Below are positions 26,094 through 35,141 of a DNA stretch of 64,000 nucleotides, piece by piece. The translations under genes were made by a program, and so were the position numbers. The stretch's first letter is position 1, and every line of letters starts with the position of its first letter. The notes below the pieces were generated by a model that did not search any database, was not told the origin of the DNA, and saw only the letters and a list, made by a program, of their open reading frames with translations. Source of the stretch: GCA-002727615 sp964442655 (lineage in GTDB: Bacteria; Pseudomonadota; Alphaproteobacteria; TMED109); NCBI GenBank assembly GCA_964442655.1, contig CAYTZM010000002.1, forward strand, positions 124,001 to 188,000, given 5' to 3'.

Positions 26094-27110
26094 ATGGCTA
26101 ATAATCAAAAGAAGTATAACACGTATCCTTCATTTCCTTCTACCAGAATGAGAAGAAATAGGCTACATGATTGGAGCAGAAGGTTAATTAAAGAAAATAA
26201 ACTATCTGTTGATGATTTAATTTGGCCTATTTTTGTAACCAAGAATAATAAAACAGAAATAAATTCTATGCCTGGTGTATATAGAATACCTCTATCGGAA
26301 ATAGCAGATACTGTGGGAGAGGCTCAAAACTATGGAATTCCAGCGATAGCATTATTTCCACATACCGATACAAACATTAAAGACGATAATGGATCAGAAG
26401 CATTAAACTCAAATAATATCATATGTGAAGCTACTAAACTTATAAAAAAACAACATAAATCTATAGGAATTATTACGGATGTTGCTCTTGACCCATACAC
26501 TAGTCATGGTCATGACGGAATTATAAAGAATAATGAAATACTAAATGACGAAACATTAGAAATATTAGGAAAACAAGCACTAAATCAAACTAAAGCTGGG
26601 GCTGATATCATAGCTCCAAGCGATATGATGGATGGTAGAATTCAACATATAAGAAATGAACTTGATAAAAACGGTTTTAAAAATACACAAATAATGTCTT
26701 ATGCTGCAAAATACGCATCTAACTTTTACGGTCCATTTAGAAATGCTATTGGTTCTGAAAAAAATTTAAGCAATAAATCTAAAAAAAGTTATCAAATGGA
26801 TTACTCTAATTCTGATGAAGCTCTGAAAGAAGTGCAATTGGATATTTCTGAAGGAGCCGATATGATAATGGTTAAACCTGGCATGCCTTATCTAGATATA
26901 ATTTATAGAATTAAATCTGAATTTAATATGCCAACTTATGCTTATCAAGTATCCGGTGAATATTCCATGATAGCTAATGCTATTAAAAATAATTTTTTAT
27001 CAGAACAAGAAACTATCATAGAATCTCTAACATGTTTTAAAAGAGCTGGAGCAAATGGTATTCTTACTTATTTTGCATTAGAAGTTGCAAAAATTTTAAG
27101 TAACAGGTAA
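26094..27110 (+). CDS. hemB: Delta-aminolevulinic acid dehydratase (porphobilinogen synthase), zinc-free type
   Basis: 338 residues. It condenses two aminolevulinates to porphobilinogen for haem. Catalytic lysines are Lys206 (SYAAKYASNFYGPF) and Lys261 (MVKPGMPYLD). The metal stretch reads DVALDPYTSHGHDG: the three zinc cysteines of the yeast/human enzyme are replaced by Ala/Asp-type residues, as in magnesium-dependent alphaproteobacterial HemB. AGGAAAT lies ahead of the ATG. It is followed at 11 bases by dusA. Confidence 0.96.
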   Translation: MANNQKKYNTYPSFPSTRMRRNRLHDWSRRLIKENKLSVDDLIWPIFVTKNNKTEINSMPGVYRIPLSEIADTVGEAQNYGIPAIALFPHTDTNIKDDNGSEALNSNNIICEATKLIKKQHKSIGIITDVALDPYTSHGHDGIIKNNEILNDETLEILGKQALNQTKAGADIIAPSDMMDGRIQHIRNELDKNGFKNTQIMSYAAKYASNFYGPFRNAIGSEKNLSNKSKKSYQMDYSNSDEALKEVQLDISEGADMIMVKPGMPYLDIIYRIKSEFNMPTYAYQVSGEYSMIANAIKNNFLSEQETIIESLTCFKRAGANGILTYFALEVAKILSNR

Positions 27111-27121
27111 ATCAAAATAAT

Positions 27122-28099
27122 ATGAAAAACTCATTATCTATAGCTCCCATGATGGATAGAACCGATTTGCACTTTAGAAATTTTATTCGTTTAATAACAC
27201 AGCGTACTCTTTTATACACTGAAATGATTCATGCTAATGCAATAATTCATGACAAAAATAATCGGTTTGATATTGAGCAAAACTGTGATGGACCGAATGC
27301 AATACAAATAGGCTGCTCAGACCCAAAAGAAGCAACTAAATTTGCAAAAAAAATTAAAAATTATGCTTTTGATGAAATTAATATTAATTGTGGTTGTCCT
27401 TCAAACAAAGTTATAAATGGTGATTTTGGAGCTATTTTAATGAGCAAACCCAAATTAGTAGCACAAATTGTACATTCAATAAAAGAATACACTAGCATAC
27501 CTGTTACCGTTAAAGCACGGATAGGAATTGATAATATCGATAGCAAAGAATTTTTATATGATTTTATTGAAGAATTAAATAAAGTTAACGTAAAAAAAAT
27601 TATTATTCATGCCAGAAAAGCAATTCTCAAAGGACTTACTCCACACGAAAATAGAACTATTCCACCTTTAAATTATGAACGCGTTAAATTTATACAAAAG
27701 TCCTTTAAAAATATAGATATAATTCTTAATGGTGGCATCACAGATATTTATGACGCCAAATCTTTGTTAAAAACATATAATGGTGTAATGATTGGCCGTT
27801 ACGCTTGGGATAACCCTTGGAGATTTAAAGATGTAGATCATTTATTTTACAACCAAGATTATAAGTCAATCAGTAGAAGTGAAATTATCCAAAAATACGT
27901 TAATTACTCTTTAAAATATCTTAAGCAAGGACATAGTCTAAGAAGATTGGTTAAACCTTTATTTAATATTTTCTATGCATCTCCAGGAAGCAAATATTGG
28001 AAACAACAACTTAATGAAATATCTAATAACAATTTACCATATAAGGAATTAACTAATATCGTTAAAAATACAGAAAAACTTTACCAAACAGCTGCCTAA
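27122..28099 (+). CDS. dusA: tRNA-dihydrouridine synthase A
   Basis: 325 residues. It reduces uridine 20/20a in the tRNA D-loop with FMN and NADPH. N-terminal LSIAPMMDRTDLHFRNFIR is the DusA form of the FMN barrel start. The active-site cysteine is in ININCGCPSNKV, followed by GAILMSKP and the RNA-binding KARIGID and HARKAILKGLTPHENR. The YxxNGGI-like ILNGGITD and GVMIGRYAWDNPW close the barrel. Probably cotranscribed with hemB. It converges with the beta-barrel gene. Confidence 0.94.
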   Translation: MKNSLSIAPMMDRTDLHFRNFIRLITQRTLLYTEMIHANAIIHDKNNRFDIEQNCDGPNAIQIGCSDPKEATKFAKKIKNYAFDEININCGCPSNKVINGDFGAILMSKPKLVAQIVHSIKEYTSIPVTVKARIGIDNIDSKEFLYDFIEELNKVNVKKIIIHARKAILKGLTPHENRTIPPLNYERVKFIQKSFKNIDIILNGGITDIYDAKSLLKTYNGVMIGRYAWDNPWRFKDVDHLFYNQDYKSISRSEIIQKYVNYSLKYLKQGHSLRRLVKPLFNIFYASPGSKYWKQQLNEISNNNLPYKELTNIVKNTEKLYQTAA

Positions 28100-28120
28100 A
28101 AATTATATTAATATAAATCA

Positions 28121-28888
28121 TCAATATTTATATTCAAATTCAATTAAAAATTTCAACGTATTGTCTGGAGTTGAGTCGGTATAACCAAATAACCAACCTA
28201 GTTCATATTTAAAACCATAATTATCATCAAATTCAACAAAACCAAAAACTCCTGGACCAATTTGATGTTGTTCATTTCCTATAGCAATATCATCAAGTTC
28301 TCCAAACCTTCCAAAAGCCTCTACGCCTGGCTGAATATTTGGTGTTAAGCGATACCGTAATTGCCCCGCATAAGCAATTTCTAATCCACTCTCGCTTGAA
28401 TTTTCAAATTCCTGTTCAAGAATAATATTTCCTGTAGACCTCCATACTCCAAAATTTTTATATAATAATAACCTAGATTCAATTTCATAGGCATCTTTAC
28501 TATTATCAGGAAAAGAAACTCCTAAAGATATACCAATATCAATATCATTAGGCTTTTCATTCCAGCCTTTAGTCTTAGTTAATTCATATCTCGTATCAAT
28601 TTCATAAGTTGTAAATTTTCTCTTTTCTTCAGCCTCTCTTTCATATTCACCTTCAATTTCAAAAAAAAAACTATCCGTAACACCCATTCCAAAACCATAC
28701 CTTTCTTTTGTAGCACCATCCATACTTTTTTCATCATCAAAAGTTTTGAAGCCTCTTGTTCCTATTTCAATTTCTTGATTAATCATAGGCCATCTTGCTC
28801 TAAAAGGAGGAGCCTCCGCTGCAAAAGTAGAAAAAGTTTCTATAAAAATACATAAAACTAATAATATTTTTAAAATTAGCTTGATCAC
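28121..28888 (-). CDS. Predicted outer-membrane beta-barrel protein
   Basis: 255 residues from a GTG start overlapping the kinase stop by 4 bases. Sec signal peptide (hydrophobic 4-19, cleavage near AAEA). The mature part alternates polar and hydrophobic residues in strands joined by acidic turns (for example FFFEIEGEYEREAEEKRKFTTY, ending LIGISLGVSFPD-type pairs) and ends in an aromatic strand, KFLIEFEYKY, as outer-membrane proteins do. About 10 strands can be guessed. Operon position right after a sensor kinase suggests it is a partner or target of that sensor. No family name is certain. Confidence 0.6.
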   Translation of the reverse strand: MIKLILKILLVLCIFIETFSTFAAEAPPFRARWPMINQEIEIGTRGFKTFDDEKSMDGATKERYGFGMGVTDSFFFEIEGEYEREAEEKRKFTTYEIDTRYELTKTKGWNEKPNDIDIGISLGVSFPDNSKDAYEIESRLLLYKNFGVWRSTGNIILEQEFENSSESGLEIAYAGQLRYRLTPNIQPGVEAFGRFGELDDIAIGNEQHQIGPGVFGFVEFDDNYGFKYELGWLFGYTDSTPDNTLKFLIEFEYKY

Positions 28889-30267
28889 TTATTATATATC
28901 CTTAATTTAACTATCATACATAATCCCCCCTCTACTCTATTCTTAGGTAATATATCTCCATCATAAGCTTTGATAATATTCATAGCTACAAACAAACCTA
29001 TCCCATTACCTTTTGATTTACTAAAACCTTTATTAAATATTTTATCTATATCAACCTCTGATAAACCTGGACCATTATCTAATATATTTATCTCAATATA
29101 ACCATTATTTTTAAATAATTTGGCTTCAACATTTTCTTTATTAGAATTCCAGTAAATACTATTATCAATTATTGCCGTAATAGCATCAATTAATTTATTT
29201 TTATCACCTATAACCCTAAAATTTGTATCACCTAAGACGACAAAATTATCGGAAACATATAAATCCTCAATAACTTTAAATACATCTTTTAAGTTCGTAA
29301 CGTTATTAATCTTTTTATTATAACCATAATGTTCTTGACTAGCTTCAGATAAAGTTGATGCAATAAAATCGTCTAAATTATCTAAAACCTTTACAATTCT
29401 AGACAATAACAATTTAGCATCTTCTAAAGATTCTATATTCTTATTAGTATAATAACGTATTGCATTCGTTTTATTTTTTAAATTATGTGCAATATTTTTT
29501 GCATTTAACCAATTTAAATTAGCCTTATTACTTAAAAAAAACTGAAGATAATATATAAAAATAGAAACTAAAAATATACTAATTAAAATAGGAGATAAAA
29601 TAGATATTAATACTTTTCCCAATTTCATCTCCAAAATATGAGCATCAGAAAGAACCTGAAAAAATCCTAGTACATTATTATCAAAATTTTTAATAGGAAT
29701 AACTGTAGAGATAATAAAATTATGGTCTTTATCATTAGAAGCATAAACTCGTAATGTCGCTATGTTTTTATTAGCACATGAAAACTGAGATCCAATATTT
29801 TCTTCATTAAATGCTATATAAGGTAAATCTATACAAGTGACTTCCTCGTTATTTAAAAAAATTTCCTTAATAAAAACTGCAACTTTAATAGCTAAATTTC
29901 CAATATTTTTCTCAAAAGGATTCTCAATATATTCATTTATAAAAATAACGCCTTCAGAATGTTCAACAGTACGATAAGTGCTAGAAATAATTTTAATTTT
30001 TCCAAAATTATAATTTAAAAAATTTAATTTTTTAATTTCAATTCTTTCATATTCATCAATTAATTGATCTTGCAAAATATCTGATAAAGTAGACACATCA
30101 TTTTTTAAAAAATTATTATAAATTTGAATAGTTTCTTTTGAAAAATCTCTTCCTATAGGACTTAAAAAAAGGCCACTAATTATAATAGTCGAAAAAATTC
30201 CTAATGATAAAACTATTGTAGAAGATAATAATACTAAGAATATTCTAATCTTTTCTCCATAATTCAT
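28885..30267 (-). CDS. Membrane sensor histidine kinase
   Basis: 460 residues from the ATG at 30267 (a TTG 12 bases upstream is possible). TM1 is near residues 8-34. A periplasmic sensor of about 180 residues is unlike PAS, CACHE or HAMP-linked domains I recognise and contains two cysteines (TCIDLPY, FSCANK). TM2 is near 219-243. There is no obvious HAMP domain: the DHp helix begins at once, with phospho-acceptor His261 in NIAHNLKNKTNAIRYY. The HATPase shows the N box AIIDNSIYWNS and G boxes DNGPGLS and SKGNGIGLFVAMNII. The likely partner is the response regulator at 31332-32060. Confidence 0.85.
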   Translation of the reverse strand: MNYGEKIRIFLVLLSSTIVLSLGIFSTIIISGLFLSPIGRDFSKETIQIYNNFLKNDVSTLSDILQDQLIDEYERIEIKKLNFLNYNFGKIKIISSTYRTVEHSEGVIFINEYIENPFEKNIGNLAIKVAVFIKEIFLNNEEVTCIDLPYIAFNEENIGSQFSCANKNIATLRVYASNDKDHNFIISTVIPIKNFDNNVLGFFQVLSDAHILEMKLGKVLISILSPILISIFLVSIFIYYLQFFLSNKANLNWLNAKNIAHNLKNKTNAIRYYTNKNIESLEDAKLLLSRIVKVLDNLDDFIASTLSEASQEHYGYNKKINNVTNLKDVFKVIEDLYVSDNFVVLGDTNFRVIGDKNKLIDAITAIIDNSIYWNSNKENVEAKLFKNNGYIEINILDNGPGLSEVDIDKIFNKGFSKSKGNGIGLFVAMNIIKAYDGDILPKNRVEGGLCMIVKLRIYNK

Positions 30268-30378
30268 TTTATAACCCAAAAAATATTTCTACATAAAATA
30301 TACATAAATTTAATAGTTCATCTTTATATCAACCTTGCATATTTAAATAATTAATAATTAAATAAAGGAGCTTGTAAG

Positions 30379-31350
30379 TTGACACTTATTATAAAAAATA
30401 TAACAACCAATATTATTTTTATCATATTACTTTTAAGTAGTGGCTGTGCATACCATAAAATAGAAAAATTAAAAGAAATGCCTGATAATGTAAATAACTT
30501 TTCAAAAGCTTTATCTGATGCATACTTAGAGTTTGCTCTTAGTGAAATGAATGATATGCACGATGAAGTAGACGCCGCTTACTTTGCAAATAAAGGAATA
30601 AATGCAAAATTAGGGCAAAAAGTTTTACCGGAAAAAGTAAATAATTGGAAAATAGATAAAAAATATCTGCAAGAAGTCAATCTTAAACGTAGTGAGTTGC
30701 TTAAGATTATTAATTCAGATAGAGCAAAAAAATTTCCAATTTTAACAGCAAGAGCACAACTAGGATTTGACTGTTGGCTTGAACAACTTGAAGAAAATTG
30801 GCAAACGGAAGATATTGCAAAATGTTACAATATGATGAATAGTAATATGCAAACTGTTTCTAACGAAACATCTTCTTCTAATAAAAAAATTACCAAGATT
30901 GAAAATATTAAGCAAAAATCAAAAGTAACAGATTTAGAAATAACCCAAATCAAAGATGTAAAAGAGATTAAAAAAGTAGAAAATACTAATGTTAAGCAAA
31001 AATTTGAATTATATTTTGATCATGATGTTTTTAAATTAAACTTAAAAATGAAAAACATGATCAATAACATTTTAACAAATTACAATACTAAAAAAGAAAC
31101 TATAATAGAAATTATTGGACATGCTGATAGATCAGGTCCTGAAGAATATAACTTAATACTATCAAAATTACGTGCAAATTCTGTAAGACAGCATCTTTTA
31201 TCAAAAGGTGTATCAGAATTTAATGTAAGCACTTATTATTATGGTGAAACAAAACCAAAATTAATAACTGCAGATGGTGTTAAAGAAAAAATTAATAGAA
31301 GAGTAGAAATTTTTATAAACAATAAGGAAAGTCAAGTATCCCGCTTATAA
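30379..31350 (+). CDS. OmpA-family lipoprotein with peptidoglycan-binding domain
   Basis: 323 residues from a TTG start with AAAGGAG eight bases upstream. Lipoprotein signal with lipobox LLSSGC (Cys23). An N-terminal helical domain (about 35-150) recalls OmpA-associated domains of alphaproteobacteria. A lysine-rich linker (165-205) leads to a C-terminal OmpA/Pal domain (207-320), where GHADRSGPEEYNLILSKLRA holds the diaminopimelate-binding Asp and Arg. It is anchored in the outer membrane and tethered to the wall. It is divergent from the histidine kinase and overlaps the convergent response-regulator gene by 19 bases. Confidence 0.85.
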   Translation: MTLIIKNITTNIIFIILLLSSGCAYHKIEKLKEMPDNVNNFSKALSDAYLEFALSEMNDMHDEVDAAYFANKGINAKLGQKVLPEKVNNWKIDKKYLQEVNLKRSELLKIINSDRAKKFPILTARAQLGFDCWLEQLEENWQTEDIAKCYNMMNSNMQTVSNETSSSNKKITKIENIKQKSKVTDLEITQIKDVKEIKKVENTNVKQKFELYFDHDVFKLNLKMKNMINNILTNYNTKKETIIEIIGHADRSGPEEYNLILSKLRANSVRQHLLSKGVSEFNVSTYYYGETKPKLITADGVKEKINRRVEIFINNKESQVSRL

Positions 31351-32060
31351 TCATATTTATAGCCAAATGATTGCACTGTTTTAATTGGATTAAAGTTTTT
31401 ATCTACTTTTTTTAATTTATCTCTAATAGCCTTTATATGGCTCACAATAGTGTTTTCGAATGTATCTTCTTGAACATTTTCGTCAGCTGCATATCTATAC
31501 AGTTGATACTTCGAAAACACTTTATTTTGATTCTTCGCTAAATAGGATAAAATTTCAAATTCCATTTTTGTAAAATGAATTTCTTCATCATTTAAAATTA
31601 TCATACGAGAATCAAAATTTATTTTTAATGGTAAAAGTTCTAATAAATTGGAGTCACTTTCAGTAACGGAAATATTATTTTTAATATAATTTGCAAGACT
31701 ATCAATATCATTCATAAAATCATCCTTATCAAAGAAAGCCTTGGCATTTGTATAAGACGCCTCCTTCATAATAAATGGATCTTGATTCTTTTGAGATGTC
31801 AAAAATACATAGTTTAATGTAGGTATTTCCTTATTAATTCTGTTAGCTAACTTAATGCCAGCCTTCGAATTACCTCCCATATTTATATCAATAATAGTTA
31901 GTACAGGTTGTATTTTATTCAATTTATATATGGTTTCTTGATAAGCATTTGACTCAAAATAAATAATAAATATTTCACATCCATGTATTTTTTCTTCAAG
32001 TTCTTCCTTTAATAAGTCTATCCATACTTTATCATCCTCAATTATTACAATACTAACCAT
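31332..32060 (-). CDS. OmpR/PhoB-family response regulator
   Basis: 242 residues. The receiver domain (about 1-120) has the acidic pair in VIIEDDKVW, the phospho-acceptor Asp58 in TIIDINMGG, Thr in VFLTSQ and Lys in KAFFDKDD. The C-terminal winged helix (about 140-240) shows LTxxE-like FTKMEFEILSYLAKNQNKVFSKYQLY, the alpha-loop and TVQSFGYKYDY, which is the recognition helix and wing. It probably pairs with the histidine kinase 1 kb away. Its 3' end overlaps the convergent OmpA lipoprotein gene. Confidence 0.9.
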   Translation of the reverse strand: MVSIVIIEDDKVWIDLLKEELEEKIHGCEIFIIYFESNAYQETIYKLNKIQPVLTIIDINMGGNSKAGIKLANRINKEIPTLNYVFLTSQKNQDPFIMKEASYTNAKAFFDKDDFMNDIDSLANYIKNNISVTESDSNLLELLPLKINFDSRMIILNDEEIHFTKMEFEILSYLAKNQNKVFSKYQLYRYAADENVQEDTFENTIVSHIKAIRDKLKKVDKNFNPIKTVQSFGYKYDYKRDT

Positions 32061-32067
32061 ATTCTAT

Positions 32068-33090
32068 TTACTCCAAATCGAAATCTATTGTAATTTTTCC
32101 TAAATGAGTTCCTTTTTGCATATATGACAAAGCATCAGGTAAATCTTTAAACTTAAAAGTTGAATCTATAATTGGTTTAACTTCAGATGTATTAAACTTA
32201 TCTATCATATTTATTAATTCTTCTTTATTACCACAAGTAATTCCAATTAACCTTGAAGCTTTATAAATCACCCTTCCTATAGGCAATTCTGCTATTCCTC
32301 CCGACAATACACCAATTATTCCAATTACAGCCCCTACTCTAGAACACTTGATTGACTGCTCAAGCGTTTTGCTTCCTCCTACCTCAACAACAATATCAAC
32401 CCCTTTTTTATTTGTAACATCTAGAACTTTCTTCCACCAATCTTTATTTTTATTATAATTTATTACAAAATCTGCACCAATATCCTTAGCTACCTCCATT
32501 CTTTCTTCACTTGATGTTGTAGCAACTACTTTAGCGTCAAATAATTTAGCTATCTGAATAGCAAAAATAGAAACTCCCCCTAATCCTTGTACTAAAACAA
32601 TAGAATTTTTGTTGACTTTTCCTTCGGTAACAATTGTTCGCCAAGCTGTTAAAGCAGCACAAGGCAAAGTAGCTGCTTCTACACAATTCCAATTTTTAGG
32701 AGCATGAACGATATTATTCTCCTCAAAAACCATATATTCCTGCATTACCCCATCTATCTTACCTCCAAGAGATAATAAGATAGTATTTTCTTCGATACTT
32801 CCTGAATCCCATCCTTTGAAAAAAGGAGGAATAACAATATCACCTTTTGTAAAGTTTTTTATGTTTTTACCTACTTCTACAATAATTCCTGCGCCATCAG
32901 AAATAGGAATGAATGGAGGTTTTCCTCCAGTTTCCCCATAACCTCCATCTATCATAATTAAATCCCTAAAATTTAAACTAGCAGCTTTCATTTCAACTAA
33001 AACTTCATTTTCAGACAAAATTTTAGGTGAATCTTTATTTACACTTTTTAAATTTTCAATATTAAAATTATTAAGTTCCCATATTCTCAT
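32068..33090 (-). CDS. Zinc-free MDR dehydrogenase / NADPH:quinone oxidoreductase-like
   Basis: 340 residues. GroES-like N-domain (LNFRDLIMIDGGYGETGGKPPFIPISDGAGIIVEVG), then a nucleotide-binding fold with VLVQGLGGVSIFAIQIAKLF. The catalytic and structural zinc cysteines of alcohol dehydrogenases are not seen, so quinone reductase/enoyl reductase chemistry is more likely. It lies 12 bases after the aldolase-SDR fusion and belongs to the mtnA operon. It could reduce the aldehyde or an enoyl product of that pathway, which is inference from context only. Confidence 0.82.
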   Translation of the reverse strand: MRIWELNNFNIENLKSVNKDSPKILSENEVLVEMKAASLNFRDLIMIDGGYGETGGKPPFIPISDGAGIIVEVGKNIKNFTKGDIVIPPFFKGWDSGSIEENTILLSLGGKIDGVMQEYMVFEENNIVHAPKNWNCVEAATLPCAALTAWRTIVTEGKVNKNSIVLVQGLGGVSIFAIQIAKLFDAKVVATTSSEERMEVAKDIGADFVINYNKNKDWWKKVLDVTNKKGVDIVVEVGGSKTLEQSIKCSRVGAVIGIIGVLSGGIAELPIGRVIYKASRLIGITCGNKEELINMIDKFNTSEVKPIIDSTFKFKDLPDALSYMQKGTHLGKITIDFDLE

Positions 33091-33102
33091 ATAAATTCCT
33101 TT

Positions 33103-35121
33103 TTATCTTGGGGAAGCTGCTATATTTCCACCGTCCACAGTCATTATTACACCTGTAGTTCTTTCTGCCAAAGCTAATGACACAAAAGCCTTTGCAACAT
33201 CTTTAGCTCTTACTTCTAATCCAAGTAAATTACCAGACATATATTGTTCTTCATTAACTCCTCTAGCTTTTGATCGTTCTTTAACCATATTTTTTGTTAG
33301 TAAGCCTGATCTAATACGATCTGCATTTATTGCATTTGATCTAATTTTAATACTGGCATAATCAATTGCGTATTGACGCATTAAAGATAATGTTGCTGAC
33401 TTAGGTATGCCATATGGACCAAAATTTACTCCAGGATTTAATGCCTGTTTAGAAACATTAAATAATAATACGCCTCCCATATTTTGTTTTGACATAATAT
33501 TTATTGCATATTTACTTACACGTTGATGAGCCCAAAAATTAATTTCAAAACTATCTTTAAATAATTTTTCATCAACAGTTCCTATTTTTCCTTGTTCCGC
33601 CATTCCTGCATTAGAGATTAAAATATCTAAACCTCCATATTTCTCAGATATTTTATTAAAAACTCCTTCTATATTTTTTATATTTTTTAAATCACAGTAA
33701 TAACCTATAATATTATATTTGCTTCTAACTCTTTCAATTCCTTTTATATCATTATCAAGTATTATTACTTCAGCTCCCAATTCTTTAAATTCTATTGCTG
33801 TCGCAAGGCCTATAGTACCTGCACCACCTGTTATTACAACTATATTGCCCTCTAAAGTTTTTGGTTTAGTACTATTTAATTTTGCTTGTTCTAATGACCA
33901 ATATTCTATGTCAAATTGATCAGCCCTAGAAATACTTTTAAAATGTCCAATCTTTTCTGCATTATAAATTGTTTCTGCTGTAGTCTCTAACAAATCCTTA
34001 GCTATATTTAAAGATTTAAAATTTTCTCCCACTACAAATGCTCCATAACCTTTAACAAATATTATTCTCGGAGAAGCATCTAATTTTTTAATTTTTCCTC
34101 CACTTCTGTGTTTATATTTTAAAAAATATGAATTATACTTCTTTTCATAATTTTTTAGATTTTTTAAAATTATACTTTTAAGATTTTTAGTATTTGAATT
34201 TAATTCATCTATTATTAATGGAAATGGTTTAATTCTAATAGCATGATCTGGCGTAACTGGACCAGATAAAGCATACCTATTAACATCTTTTCCAGCAGAC
34301 ATTTTTTTTACATACTTACTTTTTACAAAACAAGTGAGCATCTTCTTATTTGCTATTTTTGATACTTCACCTCTAATTATAGATGATATATTTATTATAT
34401 TTAAGCTATCAAATTTTTTATTATTAGAAAATGGAATATTATTTCCTTTTTTTATGTAGCTTTCTGCTTTAGAAACCAAGTCTATCATTCTTCCATATGA
34501 TTCTTTTGCAGTATCTCCAAAAGTAAAAATACCATGCTTTAATAAAATTAAACCTTTAACATTTGGATTATTTGAATATATTTTTCCACAAGCCTTTGCC
34601 AAATCAAACCCTGGCATGACATAATCAATTATCCCAACTTTATCTCCATAGATACTTTTTATTAATGATCTCGCGTTACTTTGATCTGTTAATGATAAAA
34701 TTGCATTTGAATGAGTATGGTCAATATACTTATGAGGTAAAAAAGCATGCAGTAATGTTTCTACTGATGGATTTGGAGATTTTATATTTAATAATTGCTC
34801 TCTTTGTATCCTAACCATATCTTCATCTTTAAGTATTTTTAATTTTATTAATTTCCTTAATGGATTTAAATACATAGCTGGTAATCCTTCTGGCTCAATA
34901 TTTGCCAGATCCCAACCTGAACCTTTAACATGAATTATTTCATTATCAAACTCGTCTATAGATTTTAAAGAAGTATTTCCTCCTCCATGCATGACTAGTT
35001 TAGGGTTACTACCTAATAAGCGAGATGAATAAACTCTTAATATTAAATCTTTTGATATATTATATTTAGCATATAAATTTATATAAGAATTTGCTACTTT
35101 TTCTGACCATTCATTTTTCAT
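33103..35121 (-). CDS. Class II aldolase fused to short-chain dehydrogenase
   Basis: 672 residues, two enzymes in one chain. Residues 1-400 are a RhaD-like class II aldolase: HGGGNTSLK, metal ligands in DHTHSNA (His135, His137) and LKHGIFTFGDT (His196). Residues 424-672 are a classical SDR: NAD loop GGAGTIG (432-438), SNAG, and the catalytic Tyr570-Lys574 in YGIPK. Such fusions cleave a ketose-1-phosphate to DHAP plus an aldehyde and then reduce or oxidise the aldehyde. The usual role is rhamnulose-1-P. Here it lies directly after mtnA, whose product methylthioribulose-1-P is an alternative substrate. Confidence 0.88.
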   Translation of the reverse strand: MKNEWSEKVANSYINLYAKYNISKDLILRVYSSRLLGSNPKLVMHGGGNTSLKSIDEFDNEIIHVKGSGWDLANIEPEGLPAMYLNPLRKLIKLKILKDEDMVRIQREQLLNIKSPNPSVETLLHAFLPHKYIDHTHSNAILSLTDQSNARSLIKSIYGDKVGIIDYVMPGFDLAKACGKIYSNNPNVKGLILLKHGIFTFGDTAKESYGRMIDLVSKAESYIKKGNNIPFSNNKKFDSLNIINISSIIRGEVSKIANKKMLTCFVKSKYVKKMSAGKDVNRYALSGPVTPDHAIRIKPFPLIIDELNSNTKNLKSIILKNLKNYEKKYNSYFLKYKHRSGGKIKKLDASPRIIFVKGYGAFVVGENFKSLNIAKDLLETTAETIYNAEKIGHFKSISRADQFDIEYWSLEQAKLNSTKPKTLEGNIVVITGGAGTIGLATAIEFKELGAEVIILDNDIKGIERVRSKYNIIGYYCDLKNIKNIEGVFNKISEKYGGLDILISNAGMAEQGKIGTVDEKLFKDSFEINFWAHQRVSKYAINIMSKQNMGGVLLFNVSKQALNPGVNFGPYGIPKSATLSLMRQYAIDYASIKIRSNAINADRIRSGLLTKNMVKERSKARGVNEEQYMSGNLLGLEVRAKDVAKAFVSLALAERTTGVIMTVDGGNIAASPR

Positions 35122-35141
35122 TACTTATACCTTATTTATAA

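Noticed and set aside
28885..32060. A proteobacterial dedicated sortase (PdsR/PdsS/PdsO) system, suggested by a kinase, regulator and OmpA protein together
   Set aside because: No sortase, no sortase-target protein and no LPxTG-like motif in the window; the OmpA protein is a lipoprotein.
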